NCBI GenBank assembly: GCA_964479535.1
Contig: CAYZMM010000016.1
Span: 1-64,000 of the forward strand
Origin: S015-6 sp964479535
Lineage (GTDB): Bacteria > Desulfobacterota > DSWW01
DNA: 64,000 nt
Direction: 5' to 3'
Shown one piece after another: positions 51,304 to 60,761 of this stretch; position 1 is the stretch's first letter, and every line of letters begins with the position of its first letter. The position numbers were made by a program, and so were the translations under genes. The notes beneath the pieces are model-generated. The model saw nothing but the letters and a program-made list of their open reading frames with translations. It was not told where the DNA came from and searched no databases.

Positions 51304-53337
51304 TCAAATGAGCGCACGCAGGGTCAAGAAGAACATCCTTCCCGGCAGTGGAAAGTTCAGGGCATCGTAGACCGAGGCATCGTTGACGTTCTTCACCTCC
51401 AGGCCCAGTGTCCATTTTCGGAGCCACTCCACGGTGCGCAGGCAGGGGAGCGCCCTCAGGTTCGCCGTCAACCCGACGCCGAGAATGGCCCGCTGGTTCA
51501 CGAACAGCCGTGCCGTTCGGGTGCTCTCGAACGGAATCGAGCTCAGGTACTCCACCTCCGTGTAGATCTCTCCCAGTTCGTCTTCCAGAGAAGCCTTGAA
51601 ATGCACCTCGTGCCGTGGCCTGCCGTCCAGCTGTTCGCCCGTCTCTTCCGAAACCGCATGCAGAAAGGTGTAATCCGCCGTGAGCAGGAGGGGGCTCCAC
51701 GGCCGGTATTCCGTATCCAGCTCTACGCCCCAGGCGTCCACCCGCCCCGTGTTCACCGGCCGGATCGTGAAGGAGCTCACCGGCAGCCACTGAATCGACT
51801 CGTCGACCCAACTGCGGAAGTAGACCGCCTGGAGAAACACCCGCTTGAAGTTCAATGCAAGACCGGCATCCAGAGTCCTGCTCTTCTCCGGCCTCAGGTC
51901 CGGATTGCCGCGAATGAACCCCTGGTTCGGAAAATAGAGCTCCGTGAAGTTCGGCTTTCGAAAGGCGTTCTGAAAATTCGCCTTCAAGGTCAACCAGCCC
52001 CGCGGCCTGCAAATGGCCCCGATCTTGCCTGTCCAGTGCCCGCCGAAATCCGAGCTGTCCTCGTAGCCGACCGCCGGGATGAGGCTCAGCCGGCTGCGCA
52101 GCAGCACGACCTCGTCCTGGAGGCGCCACTCGAGGCTGGTACGGTCCTGCGCCCCGAAGCCCTCCTGCCCCGGCAGGACCTCGTCCTCGAGCTCGTCCTG
52201 TCGGAACTCGCCCCGCCACTCGAACACGTGCTCCGCGCCCCAGGTCTGCCCGTAGCCCTTCGCTTCGAGCTGGGCCCCGAAGGCGTACTGCTTGGTCGTG
52301 GTTTCGATCCCGTCATCGCCTGCGCCGAGGGCGGGGTCCGGATCGGTGAAGTGGATGCGATTGTACCGAAGGAAACCACCCACTGAAGCCTGGATGTCCG
52401 GAAGGAGAAACGCGTCCTTGTGCAGTCTGACCTGGCTGAGATTGCGCAGATTCTCCTGTCGCGCCCTCTCGCGGGGGTCGAACACGGTCCCGGGTTGTCC
52501 GCGCTCCTGCCAGAAGAAGTCGTTGGAAAGCCCGACCCGAAAGGTGTCGGTGAGGGAGAGATCGGCCTTGGCCAGCACACCGTTGGACCTGGAGTCGTTG
52601 TTGACCCGGGTCGCCGGCTCGCTCGGATCGAGGGTCACCCCCTGCACGCGAATTTCCGGTGTATCGTAATCGAAATCGCCCTCGAACTGGGAATGGGTGG
52701 CGCTGAGCAGGTAGTCGAGACGCCGGAACCTGCCGCTGCCCGTCAGCGATGCCTTCAGCGTATCATAGGACCCGTAGGTGAGTGTCCCGGAAACCGCCGG
52801 CTTTTCGCTCGGCTCCTTGGTGATGATGTTGACCACGCCGCCGATCGCGTCCGACCCGTAGACCGTCGTGCCCCCGCCGCGGATGACCTCGATTCTCTCG
52901 ATCGAGTCGAGGGGAATCGTGGAAAGATCCACGCTTCCCCCCTCTCCGGTATTCAACCGCACGCCGTCGAGCAGCACCAGCACCTGCTCGGCCGAAGAGC
53001 CGCGGATCGAGACGGTGCTGAACTGGCCCAACCCTCCATAGCGCCTGATGTTCACGCCCGGCTGCCGTGAAAGCAGGTCTTCGGTCGTCCAGAACTGGGA
53101 GGCGTACCTATCGGGCTCGATCACCGATGTGAAGCTGGCGGGGTCGTCCTTCGCCTCCCGAATCCGTGAGGTGCGGACGACAACGGGCGACAGCTCGTAG
53201 GCGGGTGTTTCTTCCTCGGACGAAACCGTATCGCCGGCAGCCTTTTCCGCCTCTTCTGCAAAACCGCTCGAGCAGAAGGCAAGCAAGACCGTTCCGGCCA
53301 AGAAAGACCGAAGAGCCCTCCTTCTTCTCCTGAACAT
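51304..53337 (-). CDS. btuB: BtuB-like TonB-dependent cobalamin receptor
   Basis: 677 residues from ATG 53337; signal peptide ending near SSGFAE. TonB box YELSPVVVRTSRI; plug SQFWTTEDLLSRQPGVNIRR, YGGLGQFSTVSIRGSSAEQV, LVLLDGVRLNTGEGGSVDLS, ERIEVIRGGGTTVYGSDAIG and GVVNIITK; a 22-strand-type barrel to FFLTLRALI. The plug follows BtuB closely (IRGSSAEQVLVLLDGVRLN). It is downstream of a cobalamin riboswitch on the same strand, which supports corrinoid uptake. A MITE-like insertion lies between it and the preceding surface-protein gene. Confidence 0.88.
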   Translation of the reverse strand: MFRRRRRALRSFLAGTVLLAFCSSGFAEEAEKAAGDTVSSEEETPAYELSPVVVRTSRIREAKDDPASFTSVIEPDRYASQFWTTEDLLSRQPGVNIRRYGGLGQFSTVSIRGSSAEQVLVLLDGVRLNTGEGGSVDLSTIPLDSIERIEVIRGGGTTVYGSDAIGGVVNIITKEPSEKPAVSGTLTYGSYDTLKASLTGSGRFRRLDYLLSATHSQFEGDFDYDTPEIRVQGVTLDPSEPATRVNNDSRSNGVLAKADLSLTDTFRVGLSNDFFWQERGQPGTVFDPRERARQENLRNLSQVRLHKDAFLLPDIQASVGGFLRYNRIHFTDPDPALGAGDDGIETTTKQYAFGAQLEAKGYGQTWGAEHVFEWRGEFRQDELEDEVLPGQEGFGAQDRTSLEWRLQDEVVLLRSRLSLIPAVGYEDSSDFGGHWTGKIGAICRPRGWLTLKANFQNAFRKPNFTELYFPNQGFIRGNPDLRPEKSRTLDAGLALNFKRVFLQAVYFRSWVDESIQWLPVSSFTIRPVNTGRVDAWGVELDTEYRPWSPLLLTADYTFLHAVSEETGEQLDGRPRHEVHFKASLEDELGEIYTEVEYLSSIPFESTRTARLFVNQRAILGVGLTANLRALPCLRTVEWLRKWTLGLEVKNVNDASVYDALNFPLPGRMFFLTLRALI

Positions 53338-53494
53338 CACGGATTCACTTCACCTTTCCGAGGGTGAGGACGGGTGGAGGCGCAAAGGCTCAAGCGTACG
53401 AAGTCGGGCGATCCGCAAAAAAACGATAGCCCGCATATTGCACGAGAGCCGCAGAAGCGGGTCCAGGCAACGAACCAACCAATCGGCCCCAGCG

Positions 53495-53772
53495 AATCGG
53501 GTCGGACCAAGCTATATGTCTGATATACATGAATAAAGGGCCCTAACTGGCCCCGCTATTTGCCTTAGCTGCTCAATTCTTGGGCCAGAAGTTGCTGTCT
53601 AAGGAATGATATGGGCCTCCTTCTGCAAACTCGACCCGATGCCAGATTCTGTTGGGGCGACGGCTTAGAGTCCATTTTCAGATGCCGAAATAGGTTGTCT
53701 AAGCTTGATTATCGGGTCTATAGGCAGTCATTTTCTTTCACAATCAAATACATAGCTTGGTCCGACCCGATT
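53495..53772. mobile_element. MITE-like element with 21-bp perfect inverted ends
   Basis: AATCGGGTCGGACCAAGCTAT at 53495-53515 is exactly inverted at 53752-53772, enclosing about 240 bases without a coding frame. Base composition inside is AT-richer than the flanks. It sits in the riboswitch operon, 10 bases after the stop codon of the surface protein in transcription order. A short direct repeat (GATTTAGGA) adjoins the right end on the plus strand. Polarity effects on btuB are possible. Confidence 0.75.
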
Positions 53773-53782
53773 TAGGATCGAT

Positions 53783-54919
53783 TTAGGACGACAGGCTCCT
53801 GGGAGGCGACTTCTCAGGATCCTCTTGCCGGGACCGCCGGAACCTCAGGATCCCCGCCGCAAAGGTCGGAACGAGGACCAGCAGCAAGAGATTGGCTCGG
53901 CCGGATGCGCGTTGACCCTCACTGTCCACCCCGGCAGCTTCCACGACCGCAGCGTCGGCACATGCCCCGGGGTTGTAGCTGCAGCCCGGGTCCGATGCAT
54001 CCGGAAGCCCGTTGCAGTTGTTGTCTTCACCGTCCGAGCAGGATGGGTCACCGGAAGGGCCCTCGCCCGCACCGGGGTGTATGTCCGGATCGGCGTCGTC
54101 GCAATCCACCGGGCCGCAACCGCCGCCGTCCACCGCGTAGGTGTCTCCGTCCCCGTCCGTGCAGGATCCCGCGTTGATCACGCCTACGGCCTGCAGATCG
54201 GCCCCACCCAGAGCGAAGGCCGTGGGGTAGGGATCATAGACCGGATTTCCCAGCGAGTCCTGGGTGCTGCCGTCGCCGACCACGTCCACGACCCGGACAT
54301 AGTTGATCTCGGTCAAGTCCACCGCACCGCTCAGCACGTCCGGATGGCCGGAAAGATCGGAGAGGTCGAAGCCGGTTCCCTCGCAGGGTTGCTGGTTCGC
54401 CCCGGGGTGCTTGCCCGCCAGGTAGTACACGTCCGTGGGCTCGAGGGTGTCATAGGTGTCGACCGCACCCGGGGTCAGCGAAACCCCTGGAAAACGGGCG
54501 AAGGCAACCCCGTCGGTGGAAACCTCCACGAAACTCAACTCCCCGAAGATCCCGAGCCCGGAGAAGAAGGCGTTCTCGAACACGACCAGATCCTCGCCCG
54601 GCCCGTCAAAGATGGGCAGGGCAAACGTCAGGGTCAACCGCCCGCCGTCCCCGAGAGAAACGGTATCCCCCACATCGCACGTGACCGGCCCCAGCACATT
54701 GGCCGGGGACCCGCCCGTGGCGTTCCCTCCTGCCGGATGGGCGATGTCCATGGGGCCCCGCACCTCGTCCGTCCAGCCCGTGGCCCATCCGACGATCCTC
54801 GGGTCGTTGCTCAGGACGCCGGCCTCTGTGTAAGGGCCTGCGCTCACCAGAGGCGCGGTGAAAAGGCCCAGGATCAGCACGCAACGCATGAGACGTATGC
54901 TTGTACGATGATGGTTCAT
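53783..54919 (-). CDS. Secreted surface protein with MopE-like Cys/Ca repeats and C-terminal membrane anchor
   Basis: 378 residues from ATG 54919 after GGAGG; signal peptide ending near LVSAG. The main domain (VLGPVTCDVGDTVSLGDGGR, LTLTFALPIFDGPGEDLVVF, ENAFFSGLG, SFVEVSTDGVAFARFPGVSL, YYLAGKHPGANQQ, YVRVVDVVGDGSTQDSLGNP, YDPYPTAFALGGADLQAVGV) is a beta-sandwich also met beside BtuB genes and in PEP-CTERM proteins. It is followed by a DGDGD/Cys repeat (CDDADPDIHPG, SDGEDNNCNGLPDASDPGC) typical of MopE-like proteins. It ends in ANLLLLVLVPTFAAGILRFR plus basic residues, a sorting-type tripartite tail. A surface-displayed corrinoid-binding or scaffold role is inferred from the riboswitch operon. 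Confidence 0.8.
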   Translation of the reverse strand: MNHHRTSIRLMRCVLILGLFTAPLVSAGPYTEAGVLSNDPRIVGWATGWTDEVRGPMDIAHPAGGNATGGSPANVLGPVTCDVGDTVSLGDGGRLTLTFALPIFDGPGEDLVVFENAFFSGLGIFGELSFVEVSTDGVAFARFPGVSLTPGAVDTYDTLEPTDVYYLAGKHPGANQQPCEGTGFDLSDLSGHPDVLSGAVDLTEINYVRVVDVVGDGSTQDSLGNPVYDPYPTAFALGGADLQAVGVINAGSCTDGDGDTYAVDGGGCGPVDCDDADPDIHPGAGEGPSGDPSCSDGEDNNCNGLPDASDPGCSYNPGACADAAVVEAAGVDSEGQRASGRANLLLLVLVPTFAAGILRFRRSRQEDPEKSPPRSLSS

Positions 54920-54988
54920 GACAGAAACACCTCCGATCGTCCCCTTCCGGGGCGCCCGGCACGGGCGCCGCCGGAGGAGGACCGACGA

Positions 54989-56107
54989 TCAATAGACCAA
55001 ACCAACCGCTGAGGGCAGATTCGCACCCGGTGCGAGATCGAAGACACGCCGGAAGATCGGCCGGGTGGCGACCTCACACTCCATGAGGACCGACTCGGCA
55101 CCCCAGACGCCCATGGGCACGTAGGCCCACCGCCCGCTCTCGCTCACCCCGATCTTGCCGACCGTACACCATCCGGACGACTCGAGGAGGATGAACGGGT
55201 TCGAAGCATCCGACCACACGGCATTCGTGTCCGTCTTGTAGATGAAGATGTCGCAGCTGTCCGCATCCCCGGCCCCGATCAGCGCAAACGCGCCGGCGAT
55301 GGAAATGTTGCCGGGGGTGCCTCCCACCGGAATCGAAGCGGTCACGGCCAGCGAGACCGGATCGATCACGTCCACGACCCCGAAGACGCTGAAGTAGTCG
55401 CCCGTGCAAACGACGTGGAGCTCGCCCTCTGCGTCCACGGCCAGGTCCTGGGGGTTCAGCCCGGTGGTGAAGATCGGCGTGTCGCTTCCGTTGCCCGGAT
55501 CCCCGTCCACATCCACGAGGGCGTCCGTGGCGGTATCGATGACCGAGACCGAGCCGGGCACGTATCCCCAGGTGGCTGCGTCATAGCCGGAGTTCGCGGT
55601 GAACGCGTATCCGCCTGCCACCTCGATGCCTGCGGGTCCTGCCGGAACGCCCCCGAAGTCGGGCAGAGGGATCGCGCCGACAAGGGCCGATGCTTCCGGA
55701 AGGGTCGGATCGATGATCGTCACGTTGTTTCCGTACAAGGCGGTCACATAGATCTTACTGGGCGACACCACAGCGAGGTCCCAGGGGTTCTCGCCGTCCG
55801 GGATCGGAATCGTCTTCGTGACCGTATTCGTGGTCAGGTCGATCACCTGCACGCTCGCATCGTTGCCCGAGAAGTCCCCCGAGTTCACCACATATGCGAT
55901 TGTGTCCACGACTTCGATACGGTTCGGAACGGGGCCGAGCACCATGCCCCCGAGATCCGATGTGACCGTCTTGTCTGCGAGGTCGACGGCCGACGCGTTG
56001 TCGCTCGACCCGTTCACCACAATGGCCTGCTGAGCATCCGGGCAGCCGGACAGCAGGACGGCCAGTGCCGTGAGAAGAAGGACTCCGAATGGTTGCAGCG
56101 ATTTCAT
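54989..56107 (-). CDS. YncE-like beta-propeller surface lipoprotein, first gene of cobalamin-riboswitch operon (BtuG-like candidate)
   Basis: 372 residues from ATG 56107 after GGAGGAG; lipobox LLSGCPD. The body is a regular propeller: NRIEVVDTIAYVVNSGDFSG, NDASVQVIDLTTNTVTKTIP, WDLAVVSPSKIYVTALYGNN, VTIIDP, NPQDLAVDAEGELHVVCTGD, VVDVIDPVSLAVTASIPVGG. It ends with MECEVATRPIFRRVFDLAPG. BtuG of Bacteroides is a surface lipoprotein propeller that binds B12 with very high affinity and docks on BtuB. This gene has the fold, the lipid anchor and the B12 riboswitch, so it is a good functional analogue candidate. Sequence-level orthology is not shown. Confidence 0.85.
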   Translation of the reverse strand: MKSLQPFGVLLLTALAVLLSGCPDAQQAIVVNGSSDNASAVDLADKTVTSDLGGMVLGPVPNRIEVVDTIAYVVNSGDFSGNDASVQVIDLTTNTVTKTIPIPDGENPWDLAVVSPSKIYVTALYGNNVTIIDPTLPEASALVGAIPLPDFGGVPAGPAGIEVAGGYAFTANSGYDAATWGYVPGSVSVIDTATDALVDVDGDPGNGSDTPIFTTGLNPQDLAVDAEGELHVVCTGDYFSVFGVVDVIDPVSLAVTASIPVGGTPGNISIAGAFALIGAGDADSCDIFIYKTDTNAVWSDASNPFILLESSGWCTVGKIGVSESGRWAYVPMGVWGAESVLMECEVATRPIFRRVFDLAPGANLPSAVGLVY

Positions 56108-56274
56108 GATTTCACTCCTCCGTTTCCTTGATGTTCTCTTCCATTCGCTCTATCGTTGCCGCGTGAACCCTTGAAGAACCTGCTTCACCTCCTTTCTACG
56201 GAGTCGCGGTGTACAGCGAGGATTCACTCGACCGTCTTCCGTCTGCCCGGAGAAGCTAGGCACCGCCTCGACAT

Positions 56275-56312
56275 AAAAAAGCCCCTGGACCCGCAATGTC
56301 GGATCCAGGGGC
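56275..56312 (-). terminator. Intrinsic terminator of the cobalamin riboswitch
   Basis: On the minus strand GCCCCTGGATCC pairs with GGGTCCAGGGGC (12 bp, one G-U) around GACATTGC and is followed directly by TTTTTT. It lies between the aptamer and the first gene, as expected for a transcription-attenuating riboswitch: bound cobalamin would favour termination. Confidence 0.9.
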
Positions 56313-56381
56313 TGCACCCAGCTTCTTCGCCCTTTGTCAGGAGCCTCTGCCGTTCCTCGCGACGGTACTTCGCTCCCATCC

Positions 56382-56550
56382 TGCGGGCAGGTCTTCTGAC
56401 TCCCGGATCATCCTACTCCCTGCGCCTTCCCACCCGCCTCACGGTGCGGGCAGTGGCTCACTGCAGGTTTCGTCCCCGGTTACAGCGGCGGGACCGTGCC
56501 GGCTTTTCCTGGCAACCGGCTTCCCTTTCAAGCCCGAACGGGCACCCACA
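56382..56550 (-). ncRNA. Cobalamin (adenosylcobalamin-type) riboswitch aptamer
   Basis: Read on the minus strand, the canonical blocks occur in order: GGGTGCCCG, TTGAAAGGGAAGCCGGTTGC, GCACGGTCCCGCCGCTGTAA, GAGCCACTG, GGGTGGGAAGGCG, GATGATCCGGGAGTCAGAAG and ACCTGCC. The B12 box AGTCAGAAGACCTGCC (56386-56401) is a near-consensus match. The aptamer precedes an intrinsic terminator and the four-gene surface/BtuB operon, which it should switch off when cobalamin is plentiful. Confidence 0.95.
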
Positions 56551-56704
56551 GGAAAGATTCATTTGTTATGCTGCCCAGCAGCATACCACGGGGCTTCCCA
56601 CCGGTCAAACAAAAAGGGCACTGTATTGACGGCCCGGTTCGCTTCCCTATACTGTTCCTGAACCGTTGCGTGGCTTGCCCGAAAGAACACAGAGGAGAAC
56701 GAAG

Positions 56705-57883
56705 ATGCGAGACGTCTACATCGTGAGCGCGGTCCGCACGCCGGTGGGTCGCAGGAACGGCTATCTCAGGGAGTGGAAGGCGCCGGTGCTGCTGGGCCGG
56801 GTGCTGGACGAGGTGGTGGCGCGAATCGACCTGGACCCGAACCTGGTGGAGGACGTGGTGAACGGCACCGTCTACCAGGTGGGGGAGCAGGGCTTCACCC
56901 TGGCACGCACAGGGGTCTTCGCATCGAGGTTCCCGGATCACGTGGCCGGCACGTCGGTGAACCGGCAGTGCGGCAGCAGCTTGACGGCCATCCAGATCGC
57001 CTACGGGATGATCGCCTCGAACACCATGGACGTGGTGATCGCCAGCGGCTGCGAGATCATGAGCAAGTACCCGATCGGGTCGGACTCGGGCGGGACCCTG
57101 CCGGACGGACGGCCCCAGGGGGACTGGTACGGCCAGTTCTACGTGGACCGGGTGAAGGGCAATCTGTACAACCAGGCCCAGGCAGCGCAGGCGATCGCCG
57201 CGAACTGGGGCGTCACCAAGGAGATGTGTGACGAATTCGCCGTGGCGAGCCACACGAAGGCCCACCAGGCCACGGTGAACGGGTACTTCAAGAACGAGAT
57301 CATGCCCATGGAGGGCCTGGACAAGGAAGGCAACGAGATCGTCATGGAACAGGACGAGACGATCCGGCCCGACACGAACCTGGGCAAGCTCGCCACCCTG
57401 AACCCGGTGCTCGGCACGGAGTGGATCACCGCGGGCATCTCGAGCCCGGTCACGGACGGCGCCTCGGCCGTGGTGCTGATGAGCGGCGAGAAGGTCAAGG
57501 AGCTGAACCTGACGCCGCTGGCCCGCATCGTCGCCAACGCCGTGGTCGGCTCGGATCCGGTCTACATGCTCACGGGCCCCCTCGTGGCCACGCCGAAGGT
57601 GCTCGAAAAGGCGGGCCTGAAGATGGACGACATCGACATCTTCGAGGTGAACGAGGCCTTCGCCCCCATCCCGCTCGCCTGGGTCAAGGAGCTGGACGCG
57701 CCCAGGGACAAGCTCAACGTGAACGGCGGGGCCATGGCCCTCGGCCACCCGGTGGGCAACTCGGGCTGCCGGCTCACCGTCACGGCCATCCACGAGCTCA
57801 AGCGAAGAGAGGCGGATCGCGCGCTGGTCACGCTCTGCACGGGCGGGGCCATGGCCCCCGCCACGATCTTCGAGCGGGCCTGA
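56705..57883 (+). CDS. Acetyl-CoA C-acyltransferase (thiolase)
   Basis: 392 residues from ATG 56705 with GAGGAGAA upstream. Active-site Cys89 in NRQCGSS, His in GGAMALGHPVGNSG near 348, second Cys in LCTGGAMAPA near 378, and EVNEAFAP. It condenses or cleaves 3-ketoacyl-CoA and acetyl-CoA; biosynthetic (AtoB-like) and degradative roles cannot be separated. Encoded near an enoyl-CoA hydratase and, further away, icmF, so butyrate or fatty-acid metabolism is likely. It is divergent from the riboswitch leader, about 150 bases from the aptamer end. Confidence 0.93.
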   Translation: MRDVYIVSAVRTPVGRRNGYLREWKAPVLLGRVLDEVVARIDLDPNLVEDVVNGTVYQVGEQGFTLARTGVFASRFPDHVAGTSVNRQCGSSLTAIQIAYGMIASNTMDVVIASGCEIMSKYPIGSDSGGTLPDGRPQGDWYGQFYVDRVKGNLYNQAQAAQAIAANWGVTKEMCDEFAVASHTKAHQATVNGYFKNEIMPMEGLDKEGNEIVMEQDETIRPDTNLGKLATLNPVLGTEWITAGISSPVTDGASAVVLMSGEKVKELNLTPLARIVANAVVGSDPVYMLTGPLVATPKVLEKAGLKMDDIDIFEVNEAFAPIPLAWVKELDAPRDKLNVNGGAMALGHPVGNSGCRLTVTAIHELKRREADRALVTLCTGGAMAPATIFERA

Positions 57884-57888
57884 ACCGA

Positions 57889-58893
57889 TCACTTCGACAG
57901 GGGAAAAACCGCCTTCCAGTCCTTCTTGATGCTCACGACCGCCCATCCCCGCTTCGGCGCCTCGTCCAGCCCGCGGGAGAGCCTGCCGATGGAGGACTCC
58001 CGGTCGTAGGCGTACTCGCGGGCCGCGTCGTCGTGGTGGACGAGGATCCCCAGACGCGGACCGGGGCCCGCGGTCGTCCATTCGAGCATCTGGAAGTCCC
58101 CGTCCGAGTTGCCGAAGGCCACAAGGGGGCGCCGGCCGATGTGCCGCTGAATGCCGACGGGCTTGCCCGCCTTGTCGTTGATGAAATGAGGTGCGGGCAA
58201 ACGGACGAGTGCCGGCTCACCCTCCCGAAGCTCGTACTCGACCTCGAAGCTGCTGCCGATGACCTGCTCCGGCGGAATGCCGTACACCCTGTCGGAGAAG
58301 ACGCGGACGAACTCGATGCCGCCTCCGGAAACGATGAACGTCTTGAAGCCCTTCGTCCTGAGGAAGGCGAGCACTTCGAGCATGGGCTGGTAGACACAAT
58401 CCGTGTAGGGCCGATCGAAGCGCGGGTGCCTGGCCGTGGCCAGCCAGTCCGCGACGGCCCGGGCGAACTCGCCCGTGGTCACGCCGGTGTGCGTCGCGGT
58501 CACGATTTCCACCAACCCCTTCTCACCCCCTGCCGCGACCGCCTCGAGATCCCCGGCCAGCACCGCCTTGAAAGGCATCTTGGTCTGCCACTCCGGGTGT
58601 TCGGACGCGAGGGCCCGCACCCGGTGGAGGGAGAAGGCGAACTGAGCATAGGTGGGCTGCTCGCACCAGAGCGTTCCGTCGTTGTCGAACACGGCGATGC
58701 GCTCGGCAGGCGGGACGTAGTCTTTGGACGCCTCATCCGTCACCGCCTGGACAAAGGAAAGGATCCGCGCCTTGGCATCGCCTTCGTTCCACGAGGGCAG
58801 GGAGTCGCTCTGGCCGGCTGCGGAAGCAGCGCAAACAAGGGCCGCGAGCACAAGGGACAGGGTGAACGTCAACGGACGAAGGGGGATTCGCAT
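57889..58893 (-). CDS. Secreted HAD-superfamily phosphatase
   Basis: 334 residues from ATG 58893; signal peptide up to CAASAAG. Motif I FDNDGTLW (Asp70, Asp72), motif II FIVSGGGIEF, motif III region with the Lys of NDKAGKP, and motif IV FGNSDGDFQML. The DNDGTLW form marks a periplasmic phosphoserine-phosphatase-like group frequently paired with sulfatase genes, as here (sulfatase 88 bases upstream on the same strand). Substrate unknown. Confidence 0.88.
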   Translation of the reverse strand: MRIPLRPLTFTLSLVLAALVCAASAAGQSDSLPSWNEGDAKARILSFVQAVTDEASKDYVPPAERIAVFDNDGTLWCEQPTYAQFAFSLHRVRALASEHPEWQTKMPFKAVLAGDLEAVAAGGEKGLVEIVTATHTGVTTGEFARAVADWLATARHPRFDRPYTDCVYQPMLEVLAFLRTKGFKTFIVSGGGIEFVRVFSDRVYGIPPEQVIGSSFEVEYELREGEPALVRLPAPHFINDKAGKPVGIQRHIGRRPLVAFGNSDGDFQMLEWTTAGPGPRLGILVHHDDAAREYAYDRESSIGRLSRGLDEAPKRGWAVVSIKKDWKAVFPLSK

Positions 58894-58981
58894 TTGCCTG
58901 CTCCTCGTTGGTTGTCCCCACACAAAGGCAGGGTCGCCACCGTTCGGAACGCATCCCAGGCGCGGCCCGGCATTCACCCCG

Positions 58982-60559
<1,578 letters not shown>

Positions 60560-60761
60560 TCTCTTTTCCTCTCTTTGCAGAAGGGGAAGGTCGGAGCAGC
60601 CCGCGGAGTGCGGGTGGAGGGCCCTGCAGCTGAGATGAGCGGACATTCCGGGGGGATGCAACTTTCCCGTCCTTTCCGATCGACGCTGCCGGTTCCGGAC
60701 CCCGCAGTCGATTCCGACTCGCCGTCCGGTTTCCGATTGACAGGGCTGAAACACGAACGAT

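Noticed and set aside
49811..52219. 802-codon frame extending the lipoprotein upstream
   Set aside because: The upstream part overlaps the btuB-like gene out of frame; the ATG at 51262 has an SD and a lipoprotein signal peptide.
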